NCBI GenBank assembly: GCA_001247695.2
Contig: LGRX02034331.1
Span: 109,598-173,597 of the forward strand
DNA length: 64,000 nt
Origin: Cymbomonas tetramitiformis
Taxonomy: Eukaryota > Chlorophyta > Pyramimonadophyceae > Pyramimonadales > Pyramimonadaceae
Direction: 5' to 3'
Shown here one piece after another: positions 1 through 11,300 of this stretch. Numbering within the stretch: position 1 is the stretch's first letter; each line of letters starts with the position of its first letter. Made by a program: the position numbers and the translations under genes. The notes under the pieces were generated by a model. The model searched no databases. It saw only the letters and a program-made list of their open reading frames with translations, and had not been told where the DNA came from.

Positions 1-1369
1 AAATCAATAAAGCGGACACGGTATAAACATGAGAAGTTCCCGACAGGGAACCGACTTAGGGAGCGACGGAACGAGGGGGTGAGGGGGTGAAATCCCCCAT
101 GCCCCCAATGGCACCCCCTTCAGCACAAGGTGTGTAATGGGTGGGCACCCCATTTGACCTGATTTTTAAATCAGACCGATGGCGCCCGATTTGGGTGGCA
201 TTAATGATGGGGGATGCATTGCCACTCGCATTCGAATATTTGGATGCTCCGCGAATTAATGAAAAAATAATGTAGTTTTGCGGTACATGTGGTGGCACGC
301 TCGGGGTAGCAGTGACATTTTGACAAAACATTGTCTCGCCTAGGGAGCGCGCTGCAAGGCCTTTTTTAGTGAGGCGTGCATGAGCACTTTTAGTCTTGTC
401 AACAAGTAAGTATAGCATTGTAGACGAAACCTGCTGCGTGGAATACACGGCGTCGCCCAAGTGCGTGTAAAGCAATTGATGTGTGAGAGACGCCAAAATT
501 GCGACTTTTCATACAATGATGTACAAATGCAAGGGGCTTTGATTCGAAATGTCACTGTGCATTTTTCATTGTGAATGCACCCTGGACCCTGCCACCAAGT
601 AGTATCTAGATATCTGGTCTCATATTTACGCGTTCTGTCGAAATGCCTCTCATCTCTCGAAAAATGCACCCCTTTTAGTGGTATAACCTGTGTACGGGTT
701 AGGGTTTCACGCATGCTTCACTACTGTATACATTGTCACAATTCATGAATTGCGTGGTGGATGGAACCCGTCATGTGTTGTGCTTACGCGCACACAAAAA
801 TCAGCCGCAGCATCGTTCGAAGCGTGCACCTATTATGAATAAATCGTTACCCTACAAGCTCCAAATTCGAAGAGTCGCCATGCATGCACGCGCACACATG
901 AGATGCAATGTTAATACATTGTGTTCATGCCCCGTGCAAGGATTTATTCCAATCACGCCGCAAGAGTAACGACATGATGATGCCACCCGCTTGTGACTCA
1001 CGCACATAAATCGTGCGACTGTTGTGTATACTTAGCTAATGGCACACCATTAAAATTGAGCCGTGCATACTTACAACGATGGAATTTCTTTGGACTGCAT
1101 GACGTTCCGTGCGTACGTGGCGTCCGGATTTATATTTCTTTCCCCCCATCGGGTGGCACAAATGCCTCGATCGTTGAAACGCACGTGCTAGATTCACTAT
1201 TTCGCTTTTCCCCCACAAAACGCGGTCATGTCTTTTTGCCGACGTGGAACCGAAAAACCGACATGCCCGACATGCGCGACATTAAATGCCTGTGCGCCCT
1301 TAAAAAGTTTTTGATCTAACGATAGATTTTAAATTAACGCGACATAGGACGACAAAAAGGAGACAAAAT
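1..1369. other. Non-coding stretch, nothing recognised
   Basis: This stretch is AT-leaning with only short overlapping open frames that show no recognisable domain, no convincing splice structure and no clear repeats. I see no gene in it. Confidence 0.4.
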
Positions 1370-1460
1370 GGGTCGACATGATCTTTTTGGGGTCGACATG
1401 ATCTTTCGTTTTCGAAGACATGCAGAGATAGTGTAGACCCCAAAAAGATAATGTCGACCC
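1370..1460. repeat. Inverted repeat (hairpin), 30 bp arms
   Basis: The arms at 1370-1399 and 1431-1460 are reverse complements with two mismatches, separated by 31 bases. Each arm holds GGGTCGACAT- and CCAAAAAGAT-type segments. Inside the left arm GGTCGACATGATCTTT also begins a direct duplication. It could be a small fold-back insertion; nothing indicates transcription. Confidence 0.75.
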
Positions 1461-2009
1461 TGTCGCATGTCGTCGGTCTGTCAACGAATTTTTCAACGAA
1501 TCAAATCGCCGTGATCAAAAACGCGACGGACCGACATGTCGTCGAAATTCCCAAACCAGGAACAACGACGGGCCTCAGTGACTCAGTGACACGGGTCTAA
1601 TCCTAATGCGAAATTACTAGTCGGCTGGTCGTTATTTCTTACTGTACTTAAACATGGACGCGATTCCCCACCCCTCCCCTAACCCTTCAAATAAAGGCAT
1701 GAGAGAGCGGGTCGGCAGCTCTGACGCGAGAATTTCTTTGGACCTTTCGATGTTCCGGATCTAGAAGAATTGAACGGCTCAATTTTCGTTAGGCCGGAAC
1801 CCATTCGAGAAGAAAAGGAAGGGGGTGGCGCTGAATTAAAGTCGCCCCGACGCCATGCAAACCGAACAGGTCCCATAGTGCCCCCTACCTTTCGGTGTGT
1901 ATAGGAATCGTGACGAGAGGTCTAGCGTGGGGGCTACAAGAAGCCTCGCGGGCCCGAAGGGCCGAGATCATCGATCGAACACTCTATTGTATTCTCGTCT
2001 CGCTGACCC

Positions 2010-2627
2010 ACGTGAGCAAGGGTAGGTATCGATATTCGATAGTTGCGATAGTATCGATTAATCAATATATTGTTATTTATCGATAGGAATTGTGTACCTA
2101 TCGAAATTGATCGATACCCGGCGTGCACCTATCGAAATCGATCGATCATTAAAAAATGTATGTAGCGATTGGCTAGTATCGTAATATCGATTAATCGATC
2201 CTGCCACCGCAATCCGAGCTTTTAGGTGGGCCAATTACTACAACTGGTATAGAGAGAGCCTTCTCGCTAAGATCACCTTTATGCAGTCATGCCTGCCGAA
2301 AAGACTGAATGAGGGAACATTGAACACTCAATAATGGCTAGTATGGATACCATTGAATTTACTCGACATTTGATTGCAAGCGTGTGTTGGCGTGTAGCCC
2401 TGCTTTGAATCCGTACTTGTGTAGTTTGACATTTATCGAGATATCGATAGATCGATAACTGTCGGTGATCACTAATTTATTATTATTTATTGATTACTTG
2501 AACTACCTTATTCATATTGATCGATATGTGATACCAACCTATTGTTATTGATCGATACCCAGACGAGACCTATCGAAAACTATCGATACGCTCGAAAACT
2601 TTCGATACCTACCCTTGCACGTGAGGC
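2010..2627. mobile_element. MITE-like element with CGAT-rich terminal inverted repeats
   Basis: The left end reads CACGTGAGCAAGGGTAGGTA and the right end gives nearly the same sequence as its reverse complement. Both are followed inward by ATCGAT/TATCGA-rich inverted sequence of roughly 90 bp. The ~615 bp unit has no complete gene. Its middle (about 2230-2335) holds a broken hAT-like coding relic, listed separately. Exact ends and target duplication are not clear. Confidence 0.6.
2239..2333 (+). pseudogene. Possible relic of a hAT transposase C-terminal region
   Basis: One forward frame gives TTTGIERAFS. After a one-base frame change the sequence continues as KITFMQSCLPKRLNEGTLN and then a stop. 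The order (an ERxFS motif, then a K...RLNE..L segment) is that of the C-terminal dimerisation region of hAT transposases. The frame break and short length mean no functional protein. The match is by eye on about 30 residues, so it could be chance. Confidence 0.35.
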
Positions 2628-2839
2628 CAAAAGCGAGTTCGGTGAGTCGTGTCACCCGTTCCAAGTTGATAAACGGGGGTCGCCCATGCGCACCCCCGCG
2701 CCCCTCGTCGCGTGTCTCCAACGCGCGCCCCCCAAATCGCCCGATTTCGTCCGCATGCACATTTTTAATGGCTAAAACGCCCCCTCGACAAGGCGGCACC
2801 CTCGCCTGCCCTTAAGTTAACGCTCCCCCATACGCCATA

Positions 2840-3613
2840 CAGTGGCTGTTCCCATTATGACGTGTTCCCATTATGACGCACTTCAGATTTTCATTACAAA
2901 CTCCATATTCTAAGACAGTAGAATCTTCGATTTCGCAATAAAAACAAGGGATTTCACTCAATCGTCCAATCGCGCGATATATAAAACTTGGGTGTAAATG
3001 ATTTTTGTATACAAATGTAAATTCTCTTGCTGTCCAGTAAAATACTCGAAAAAATAGCGCGCGATTCCATGAAATAGCGTTCAAACGCGTGATATATTCG
3101 ATATGACGGAACGGAGCTAGAAAAGGACGGGTAACGAAAAAAACAATTGTTTACAGCGTGTTTCCCCCTGATTTTTGTCGATTCGAAGCTTGGTTTTGTA
3201 TACACTGCATATATTATCTCCCAATGATATTCGAGTTGGCGTCGCGGACCCAGCGCGATATATAAAATACCCCCATTTATATATCATGGGATGGTCAAAA
3301 TTTTCATTTGGGCACGACGTTTGGGTGCAAATCAAGATTTTCCGTATATTTTTACACTCGCACCGAACGATCAGTTTGTTTCATAACAAATCTCATATTA
3401 AGGCGTTGCATCATAATGGGAACAGCAGTATCGACCCTCCACCAATGCGCAGGGTTGTGGAAGCTCGAGATTTTAATATTTTTAAATTCGGTTTTTTGGG
3501 AACTCATCTTGACTGACAAGGTGACATCTCGACCGTTTGCGCGCGCATATCGAATTATCGAGCTCGTCCTGAGGAACGATCCAAAAAGTGCGTCAGAATG
3601 GGAACAGCCACTG
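2840..3613. mobile_element. Tc1/mariner-type MITE (TA-flanked, 774 bp)
   Basis: The element starts CAGTGGCTGTTCCCATTATG and ends with its near-perfect inverse, ...AATGGGAACAGCCACTG. TA lies immediately outside both ends (2838-2839 and 3614-3615). That is the target-site duplication of Tc1/mariner elements, whose ends often begin CAGTG. The TTCCCATTATGACG motif is repeated inside the left end and again in inverse near 3410-3425. No transposase frame is visible, so this is a non-autonomous copy. Confidence 0.7.
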
Positions 3614-4036
3614 TAGGCCTCAAACCACAACCGCGAACCCGAATTTCGATGTAGAATGTTGAATTTGGTGGACACGTGTTGGACAACTAGCCTGGGTGTA
3701 CCAACTGAATGCTCATCTAGATCTTCGTTCATAAATTGTTGATGTTGAACGTCGTGAGCACCGATTGTCTCTTTTGAAATTAGGTCAAACGTTTACGGAC
3801 AATTGAACTAGGGGACAGTGACAAGCCAGGTCGTCGCCACCTCACATTTGGAGGAACTTTCGCACGCTGGTTGCGTGAGTAGACAGACGGTTGTGCACTT
3901 TGGCAGCACGTTCCCGAGTTCAGTTGTCCGTGAACATCCTTCTGTCGTGTGTGAGAAAGCATATTGATATTCATTTGAAGTGGAACCCCTCTACAGTTAT
4001 CATAGGTACTGTTTCAGGTAACCTGGACACTCCACA

Positions 4037-6891
4037 ATGGAAGATACTGTTCTACACCAGTTTCATTGGGGAAACAACCCCGCAAAACAGGCCCGGAAGA
4101 AAAGGCGCGAAAAACGAGGACCAAGCCTGAAAAGGAAAACTGAAGCAACGCAAGCAGGGAGCTCGAAGAAACGAAAAAAGGGGTTACACAAGGTCCGTCT
4201 AGTATCAAGATCGCAATTTGTGCCTGCAACACAAATGTGGCAATTATTTCGTATCAGGTTGCGAAACTGCGTGTCTCCACCGTGAGGATTGTGTTCATAT
4301 GCACTGTGAGCATTTTCACAACCTTATAAAGATCGCATGTTTATTTACCTCGGTAACTGCGACATGCAAACATGGGAAACGATTCACGTTCGTTCTTAAC
4401 ATTCATGTATTTTATTCTTGCAGCCAAAGACAAGGCAGCACACAGTCGCCTTGACTGTGATAATTGCTGGCGAGACTTCGGGGCGAGTGAAGGTGTGGCT
4501 CCTCTATGCGTTTTGATGTTTTGATTAAGATAAGACTTAACGCTTCTGCTTGCGTGACATATACTCAGCGTATAGCTTAACTGCCATACATCTTTTCAGG
4601 TCTTTTTTTAATCCACCAAAGCGCTTCAGGCTTGGGACAACTTCGCCCAGTGTCCTCCATTAATATTTCGTTATTCCTCTCTTGTATTTGAGCAACGAAA
4701 AACCATAACATTACTATTCCTTGGTGTGAGTACTGGGTGCAGGAGTGGTGCCGTACGGACGTAAACTCGATGAACAAGAAGCATCTCGACGCATTCTTGG
4801 AATGCGCTGCCGACGAGATCCCAGAGGAGAGCTGGACTGCATCAAATCCAGACGACAGAGACACTAGCACTAGTGCCATCCAGCATGATATTGCTTGCAA
4901 AGTTATCGCCGACTGTGAGTAACACATCGCTTACAGACCCTTATGTGCCCAGTGCCCGTGCATCTTTCAAGTATGTTCGGAGCTTTCTGCCGTGTCCACG
5001 AAGCGACTGTTCGTAACATTATTTCACTATTAGTTCTCTCACTGCCTGCGCCTTTAGTCTGACGTTCCACAACACTGTCTGCCGCCGTGCTTTTTTTTGC
5101 TGACTTGTGCGCGAATCATGACTTACTGGCAGGACTCTATGTTGCTGTTTTCCGCTTTCTGCCTCGCGCAAGAGGACTGTTCGCAACGCTTTTTGCCGTG
5201 GCGTTCTTCTCCCTTGTGCATCAGGCTTGACTGTTCAAATCGCGTGTATTTATACTCTGCTTGACCGGTAGCTCCTGGCTTGCAGACATATTCCAGGGGG
5301 ACATCACCCACGAAGATGTGCGTGGCCTTCTTGAGCGCAAAAACAGAGACGTCCCAAACAGCCACTTCAAACGGGTATGCACGCTTTCGCTCTCAAACCA
5401 GCTTGAAGCAGTCGTGAGCCTGCAATGCTTGCCTAAGAAGTTAGGCCCTCGCGATATACGGACATAGGGCACTTTGTGGGCTCTTTACCTTCCTGGTTTT
5501 GGCAATCCTGACTTTTGTTTAGTCCTGATTCAGTTCGTTCAAACTTTGAATCCCTGTTTCTTATCATGCGTCGGTGTAGTATATATTTGTGTATCAACTG
5601 TCGGCGCTGTTTGCACTTGTTTATCACCCGTCGGTGCTGGGCACGTGAACTTTTGCAGACGGATGTTCACGAACGACTTCTGATAGAAAATACTCAATAC
5701 TATCAACAACATGCTATGCTCGTTCAAAGGTATGCCTGTGCTCATTTTCACCCTTCGCTTTCGATGGATAGACTTGTGCGGCAACTTGAAAAACGAATAG
5801 TGTTCCTGCTGAGTTGCTTGTTGAAAAGTATTCCACTTTGCTGGCTTGGAGCACTCTGTGACTTATGGGCCTCGCATGGGGCGCAAAGGAGGCGCCGCAG
5901 AAAGGTCCTAACCGTGGCTCAGAGGTGGCATCACACGGGGCACAGAGGTGGGTTAGGAGGTGGCCTACCTTCGGGCTCGGAGGTGGGCTAAGGTGTGGCC
6001 TCACACGAGAGCCTCAGAGGAGACCTCGCACACACGTAAATCAGAGGTGGCCCCACAGGAGCCTCAGAGGAGACCTCGCACACACGTAAATCAGAGGTGG
6101 CCCCACAGGGGCCTCAGAGTTGACCTCCTTGGGGTTGCAGGCGGTTTCGTAGAACGCACGAGGCTCACGTTGGGGGCGTTGAGGCGGCAGGCGACTTGCG
6201 GGAAACATCTCTCTGCGCTTTCGATGGCTGAGCTTGTGATTTTTTTCTGTTGCAGGCTCAAAATTCTATTCAAGGCGCCTTACCTTGAGGACGAAGACGT
6301 CCCAACTCCGGCTTCGAAAGCGTTCATTCCTGAAGAGAACCCTTGCTTTGAGGTCCGGGTTGAGATCCCTACTGAAGCCGGAGAGGAAGAGAGCACGAAG
6401 CCGAACGCCGTCCCTACCTATGCTGTACCTTCACCCTCCCCAGATGAGCAAGTGCTGGCTTCGGGAGCATGCAGCCTTGAAGAGACAGAATGGCCCATAT
6501 GTGACACCGAAGACGACAACGAACAAGGACCAAGCGAAGGTGGAGCAAGCTGGAACATTCGGGAGGTTGAAGAAATTGTTTTGGAGCGGTTGAAGTATCC
6601 GGAGCGGTTGGAGGAAAAGAGAGTCATGAAGTATTCGGAGAGAGAGCTTCAGGATGTACAGCAGTTTTTCAAGGAGGCGAAAATGCATACTTGCCGCAAC
6701 AAGTCCACCTCTGTGGATCCGTTAGCATACTTCAACATGCCCTCCTCCGACTGCGATGAAGTCTATCTTGGGAGCGACAAGGCCTTTTTCGATCGTTCCT
6801 CCAACGCGCAAAGCTCTTTCGGTATGAAGTACCCATACTGTGTTGCCTGTTTTGAAACTTACTTTGCCTTCTTGCAGCTTTAGACTTGTGA
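4037..6891 (+). CDS. Spliced gene of unknown function, seven exons (378 aa)
   Basis: Exons are 4037-4192, 4424-4492, 4743-4914, 5286-5374, 5659-5729, 6256-6821 and 6878-6891. Every intron is GT-AG (donors GTCCGT, GTGTGG, GTGAGT, GTATGC, GTATGC, GTATGA; acceptors mostly TGCAG). Phases agree through all six junctions and the frame closes on TGA at 6889-6891, so the model is internally consistent. The start is the ATG in CACAATGG. The first ~50 residues are very basic (KKRREKR, SSKKRKKG), like a nuclear localisation signal. The large sixth exon is acidic and Ser/Pro-rich, followed by a charged, probably helical ERLKYPERLEEKR part. I recognise no family. Its fifth intron holds a 50 bp tandem repeat. 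Confidence 0.65.
6011..6125. repeat. 50 bp tandem repeat in intron 5 of the 4037-6891 gene
   Basis: Units beginning GCCTCAGAGG occur at 6011, 6061 and 6111. Degenerate AGGTGG-type relatives extend back to about 5870. It lies between the exons at 5659-5729 and 6256-6821. Confidence 0.8.
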
Positions 6892-8496
6892 CGTTGTGCA
6901 TACTTGCTTAGTCTTGCGCGGAGGCTATGACTTTTGGCGTTATTCATGGGGAGTAGCTGGCGATGGCTTCCCGTTCGTTTGCCTCACCACTTGTTGCGTG
7001 CACCTGGCGTCCTATTCTCGATGTTTATGTTAACATGTGCCTGTCACCTGCGATTAGCAGCTGGCTTCCTGCCTTCGGACCCTACCACCATCCTTGCTGT
7101 CTTGCTTGGGGTAATTAGTCATGGGTGTACACCTCGTTCCACACGGTTTTAATTCCTTTTGGGTGATTGTGAGACCTACTCCTCTGCTTAGCACTGCTCC
7201 GTGTGTCTGCGGTTATTCAGGATAAGCATTCACTTCTTCATTTGTATACACTGTGTTGTATATTCTGTGTACAACATCTTTTATGTTCAACATCTTTGGT
7301 ATTATTTTGAGACCGTTTTGCTGGATGTGGCGAACATATTTTGCAAGAGAGCCTTGGCAGCATTGATGCCCTTTTTGTCACCACGCAAAGCAGTCCTACT
7401 CCGATTGCACTGCAAGTTGGAGGGCGTTCAACAGTAATAGTAGTCATAGCAATTGCAATAGTAATAGTAATAGTAATAGTAATAAGTATGATGACGTCGA
7501 CGGTAATAGCAAGTCGGATCAGGAATGCATATTGTGACCGATTTGGGAGATGTCTCCCTAAGTAATCATATTAGCGTTTTGAATAGCGTACTACGACTTA
7601 ATTTTGTGATGAACACGATATTTGTGACAGCATTATACCCTCAATGACATTCATATTACCTCAGAGTTTGTATATATCGGTCGCCCTATCGAATAGCAGT
7701 GACATCTGAGCCGCCATCGAAGTCCGCTTGCATATTTTGAGGAATACGGCTCGCGATCCGCAGGTGCAAACATCAGATGAAAGGATGAACACTCGCACTA
7801 TGATAGCTCTAAAATAGGTTTCATACAACATATATTGGGCGCTAGGAAACTTGTCCGCTAAGATTTGGTCACTCGAAGCGGATCTCGAGGTCCCCGCTTC
7901 CAGTGGCGATGCGCGATAGACGGCATCCTCGAAACGCCATTCCCTCGTCGTTGTTCTGACCAAGGGACGGAGTGCATGTAACGACTGCGAGTTAGCTAAC
8001 TGTACCAGACACAGATTTGAAGCTTGCAATAGTCATCATGCACAAAGTAAGAACAGTTAATTGAAAGCTAATTACGGCTATTACTCTAGGTTGCTTGTGT
8101 ATTGAAAATCAAAAGGAAAGAGTGAATGAACTCACATATCCAAACTAATGTAATACAGCTCAAAGCAGGCTATCATTATACATCCTGGATCTCGTTCACA
8201 ACATAATCTCCATCTTGCACTGACTACCGATATTGTATATACATCGAAATTTGCATTTCAATGTCATATTGCACTGTTCGATCTCCGTATAATCAGATCA
8301 GAATAATCCTATGGCACCGGTGGATGAAGTTCATATCGGCATGTCGACATGTGTCGACACCAGGTCTCAAATTTATATCCTGATTCGGTATTCTGGTTGT
8401 CCAGCTAGTAGAGTGATTTGTGAGCTGCCTGTCGTATTACGGTGTCTACATTATTGATTTTATTTGCGTTATGATTAATTGCCGAAAAAAGGTTCC
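6892..8496. other. Intergenic stretch with a TAATAG microsatellite
   Basis: No gene is supported here. A (TAATAG)n-like microsatellite lies at about 7435-7490. A 122-codon minus frame (8029-7661) is open but has no domain, and I cannot tell it from chance. Confidence 0.4.
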
Positions 8497-8769
8497 TTAT
8501 TTAAAAAAAACGAACGGAATAGTGCCGGTGTCGTTACTATCATCGAGTGTTTCTGGAATAAAATGATATTTGGTTAGGTAAATAATGAGGAGTCCGCGTA
8601 TACGCAGCAGCCACACGATACGATTAAAACGTGTCGGAATGTCCGACTTTAAACCTTCCAACCTTGGCATCAAAGAGGTTCTATTCGATGTGCAGTTTTC
8701 AATGTATTTCTCCAATTCATCCAATGTGGCGCTTGCTCCATTTATGTGGTCCTCGTATAAATGATCCAT
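8497..8769 (-). CDS. Possible small hypothetical protein (90 aa)
   Basis: An ATG-initiated minus frame runs from 8769 to a stop at 8497. The predicted protein has an acidic N-terminal half (HLYEDHINGASATLDELEKY) and one hydrophobic stretch around residues 50-66 (IVWLLRIRGLLIIYL) that could span a membrane. I recognise no family. In this AT-rich setting the frame could be an unspliced exon or chance. Confidence 0.3.
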   Translation of the reverse strand: MDHLYEDHINGASATLDELEKYIENCTSNRTSLMPRLEGLKSDIPTRFNRIVWLLRIRGLLIIYLTKYHFIPETLDDSNDTGTIPFVFFK

Positions 8770-8858
8770 CAAGTCAAGAGTACATGATTTTATATTTGTG
8801 ATCGCGGTCGTTTAATTCGGGGTCCTTACCTTCGGGGGAAAAGATATCGGTCCAGAAA

Positions 8859-8917
8859 TTGGTCCGTCCGTCGGTCCGTCCAAGACAAATTCTTGGACGG
8901 ACGGACGGACGGACGGA
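8859..8917. repeat. GGAC-repeat hairpin
   Basis: A 26-base arm of (GTCC)n type at 8859-8884 is followed after seven bases by its inverse at 8892-8917, with one mismatch. The GGAC microsatellite therefore forms a strong hairpin. Confidence 0.85.
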
Positions 8918-9920
8918 CCAAATGAACAAAGGGTGTACAATTTGGTTGGAATAGAAAAGTGACAATCCTAGAATACAAATTTGAATTCTTAATTCTGGAA
9001 TACAGATCTGCCTCAAAAATTCTTCCGCCTTTCATGAATGATATATATACGTTGGGTTTCAGGTATACGAAAATAAAAAATAAAAAATACGCATGTAGGT
9101 GACTATATTTTGCATAATTATCGGGCGTTGCGTTGTTTTTCATAATCAGCCGACGTGGCTGACTATGCCTCCCGAATGACGATTATTCAAGAGTTTGACG
9201 ATTTTTCAAGTCTACGGCTGTATGAAACGATTTTATCAAATCTACGGTGTATGCGGGTACCATATCAAATCTTTCGCGTCGCGACCGTGAAACCTTTCCG
9301 CAAAATTCTAATCTAATTACTAGTGATGACTGTATCAAAACACGCTCTACGACGCTTCATGTGTGTGTGTGTGTGTGTATCTATATCGGATATTCCGATG
9401 TACCTTCATGAACGTGTCCGTAGCGTAGAATCTGATCTTATCACACAGGTGTATAAATTGGCAATGCCACTTGTCAGCGAAGCATCCCATCTGAGGGATT
9501 TCTAATTATTGATTAAATTGTATCGAAGCACAAGTAATCACTGCTATTCATATACCCCATTCGCACAAGCACACGCTCACAGCTCGCTTCCTGTATCGCA
9601 AATGCCACACTTGCATATCGTGATGCCATCTGCGCATTTGCTTGAATATATTTGCTTGATTATCATGATCGACATTTTATACTCGCATGGTAGTGCCAAT
9701 GGCTGAATTGAAATGTGTATCGTCTCCATTCGCATGGCGTATTGGCAGATATCCCGTTGGATGCATCCCAACCGACACGCAGGCTCGACAGCTATACAGG
9801 AAGCGAGTTGTGGGCAGATATATTTCATAATTGCACCATGCGTGTTTGACATGCAGACGATGTAGAAAGGAGCCCGCTAGATCTCATCGCGACATGTGAG
9901 CACGCCGTCTACAAATATAA
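8918..9920. other. Non-coding stretch with a dispersed-repeat fragment and a GT microsatellite
   Basis: Bases 8943-9050 (GGAATAGAAAAGTGAC ... CAAAAATTCTTCCGCC) match, in inverse orientation, bases about 30,140-30,240. This is another copy of the end of the inverted-repeat element at 28,384-30,255. A (GT)n run lies at 9361-9377. No gene is visible. Confidence 0.5.
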
Positions 9921-10374
9921 TTGTCTATTAAAAGGAAGCACGTCGTGTCACTTGCGTGTTTTTATAATTGTAGCATGCATGCGCGTCCACACAATGCATA
10001 TACTCAGAATAAATGTCTGCATGAATTGTCACTGCGTTTATGCATCATCGATCATCGCAAATATCAGCGCAACGACGCTTCAGGTTTAGGCGGCGCATCC
10101 GCAGGCGCATCCGCAGGCGCAGGCGCATAATACCAGATACATACCCAAATCATTCCCTTGAAGATCTGAAGCAAGTGGCTTTTGAACTGAGATCCGCACA
10201 AAACGACGCTTCGGGTGCAGGCACATCCGCAAGCGCAGGCGCATCCGCAAGCGTGTCTGCAAGCATTCACGATATCGGTCGTTTCATAAATGTCACCCAT
10301 CAACAGCTAGATTTTTCAGATATGGATCTTAGTGAAGCAGAGATGAATGTACTCAATTCAGTAGACCATTCCTG
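9921..10374 (+). other. GCATCCGCAGGC-repeat region, possible exon of an unknown Ala/Ser-rich protein
   Basis: Two copies of an Ala-Ser-Gly-rich segment (NDASG followed by SAGASAG-type residues) lie about 130 bp apart (from 10,070 and 10,202), in different frames. The second runs on into an acidic tail (FSDMDLSEAEMNVLNSVDHS) and a stop at 10,374. The tail looks protein-like, but no start or splice structure could be fixed. Confidence 0.3.
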
Positions 10375-10375
10375 A

Positions 10376-11300
10376 TCTACATGCGCATGTATAAAATAAT
10401 TGTGTGAACGCATATTATAATTTTTATAGCGGCTGGCACGTGTGCGATCATATATGATTATGCATATGTTGTACATATCATGCATGTCTGCATGCATGCA
10501 TCCCGCAACTATTATGTGATTATATTATCATTTCTCAATCTCTGTAATTTTTACCTACGATATACGTTCCTCCTACGTTATACGATTATTTTTATTTTTC
10601 TTATTTTCTTATTTTATTATTATTATTATAACGAAAATAATAATATACGTTCCTCCTACGTTATACGATTATTTATTTATTTATTTATTATTATTATTAT
10701 TTTATTATTATTATCATTATAACATTTTATTATTATTTTCCAAAATTTCCCCCACTCGGGACTTGTGAACCACTTTGGTGAGGTGGCCTCACCAAAGTGG
10801 CTCACCAAAGTGGCTCATAAAATTCACACTGTTGTAACGCGTAATGCGCTGGGTATTCTGAATTATTTATGATGTTTTTGTATATAATTTATATTTGGGA
10901 ACTACCATTTTCCCGTCACAACTGACATGGCAAGAGAAATCCAGCGCAGATGAATATGGCAGTTCGATTAAAATATTTTTCACGGCTGAAATCGCTCGAA
11001 AACCCATGATGTGTTAAGTACGAGAGCCCGCCGCATTAAGCCCCCCTTAAATATTCTCTTTTCGTGATTATTACTGGTCATACGAGCCTGGAAAGGTCCA
11101 ACGTCCAACTCTATAGCCGATGTGGCGCAACATCATTCACGTCTTGGATACATTACGTGATTCATTAGACGGGCGAAATTCGGAACTATAATCTCATTCA
11201 TCTGAACCGTGCACTGAAAATGTAGTAATATCTGCATTTAATCGTGCGTCCCCGCGAAAAAGTCGAAGTGGGGTACGCCACATTTCTTGGGTGGCATATG
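10376..11300. repeat. AT-rich tract and left flank of the retrotransposon insertion (dispersed repeat copy)
   Basis: Bases 10,580-10,740 are (TTA)n/(TTTA)n simple sequence with a duplicated ACGTTCCTCCTACGTTATAC motif. Bases about 10,985-11,300 are clearly related to 28,760-29,058. Both hold TTAAGTAC, then GATGTGGCGCAA, then TTTCTTGGGTGGCATATGAC in the same order. This is a second copy of that repeat, interrupted at about 11,305 by the retrotransposon. Confidence 0.7.

Noticed and set aside
7661..8029. 122-codon minus frame
   Set aside because: No domain, no splice context and a composition no different from chance frames nearby.
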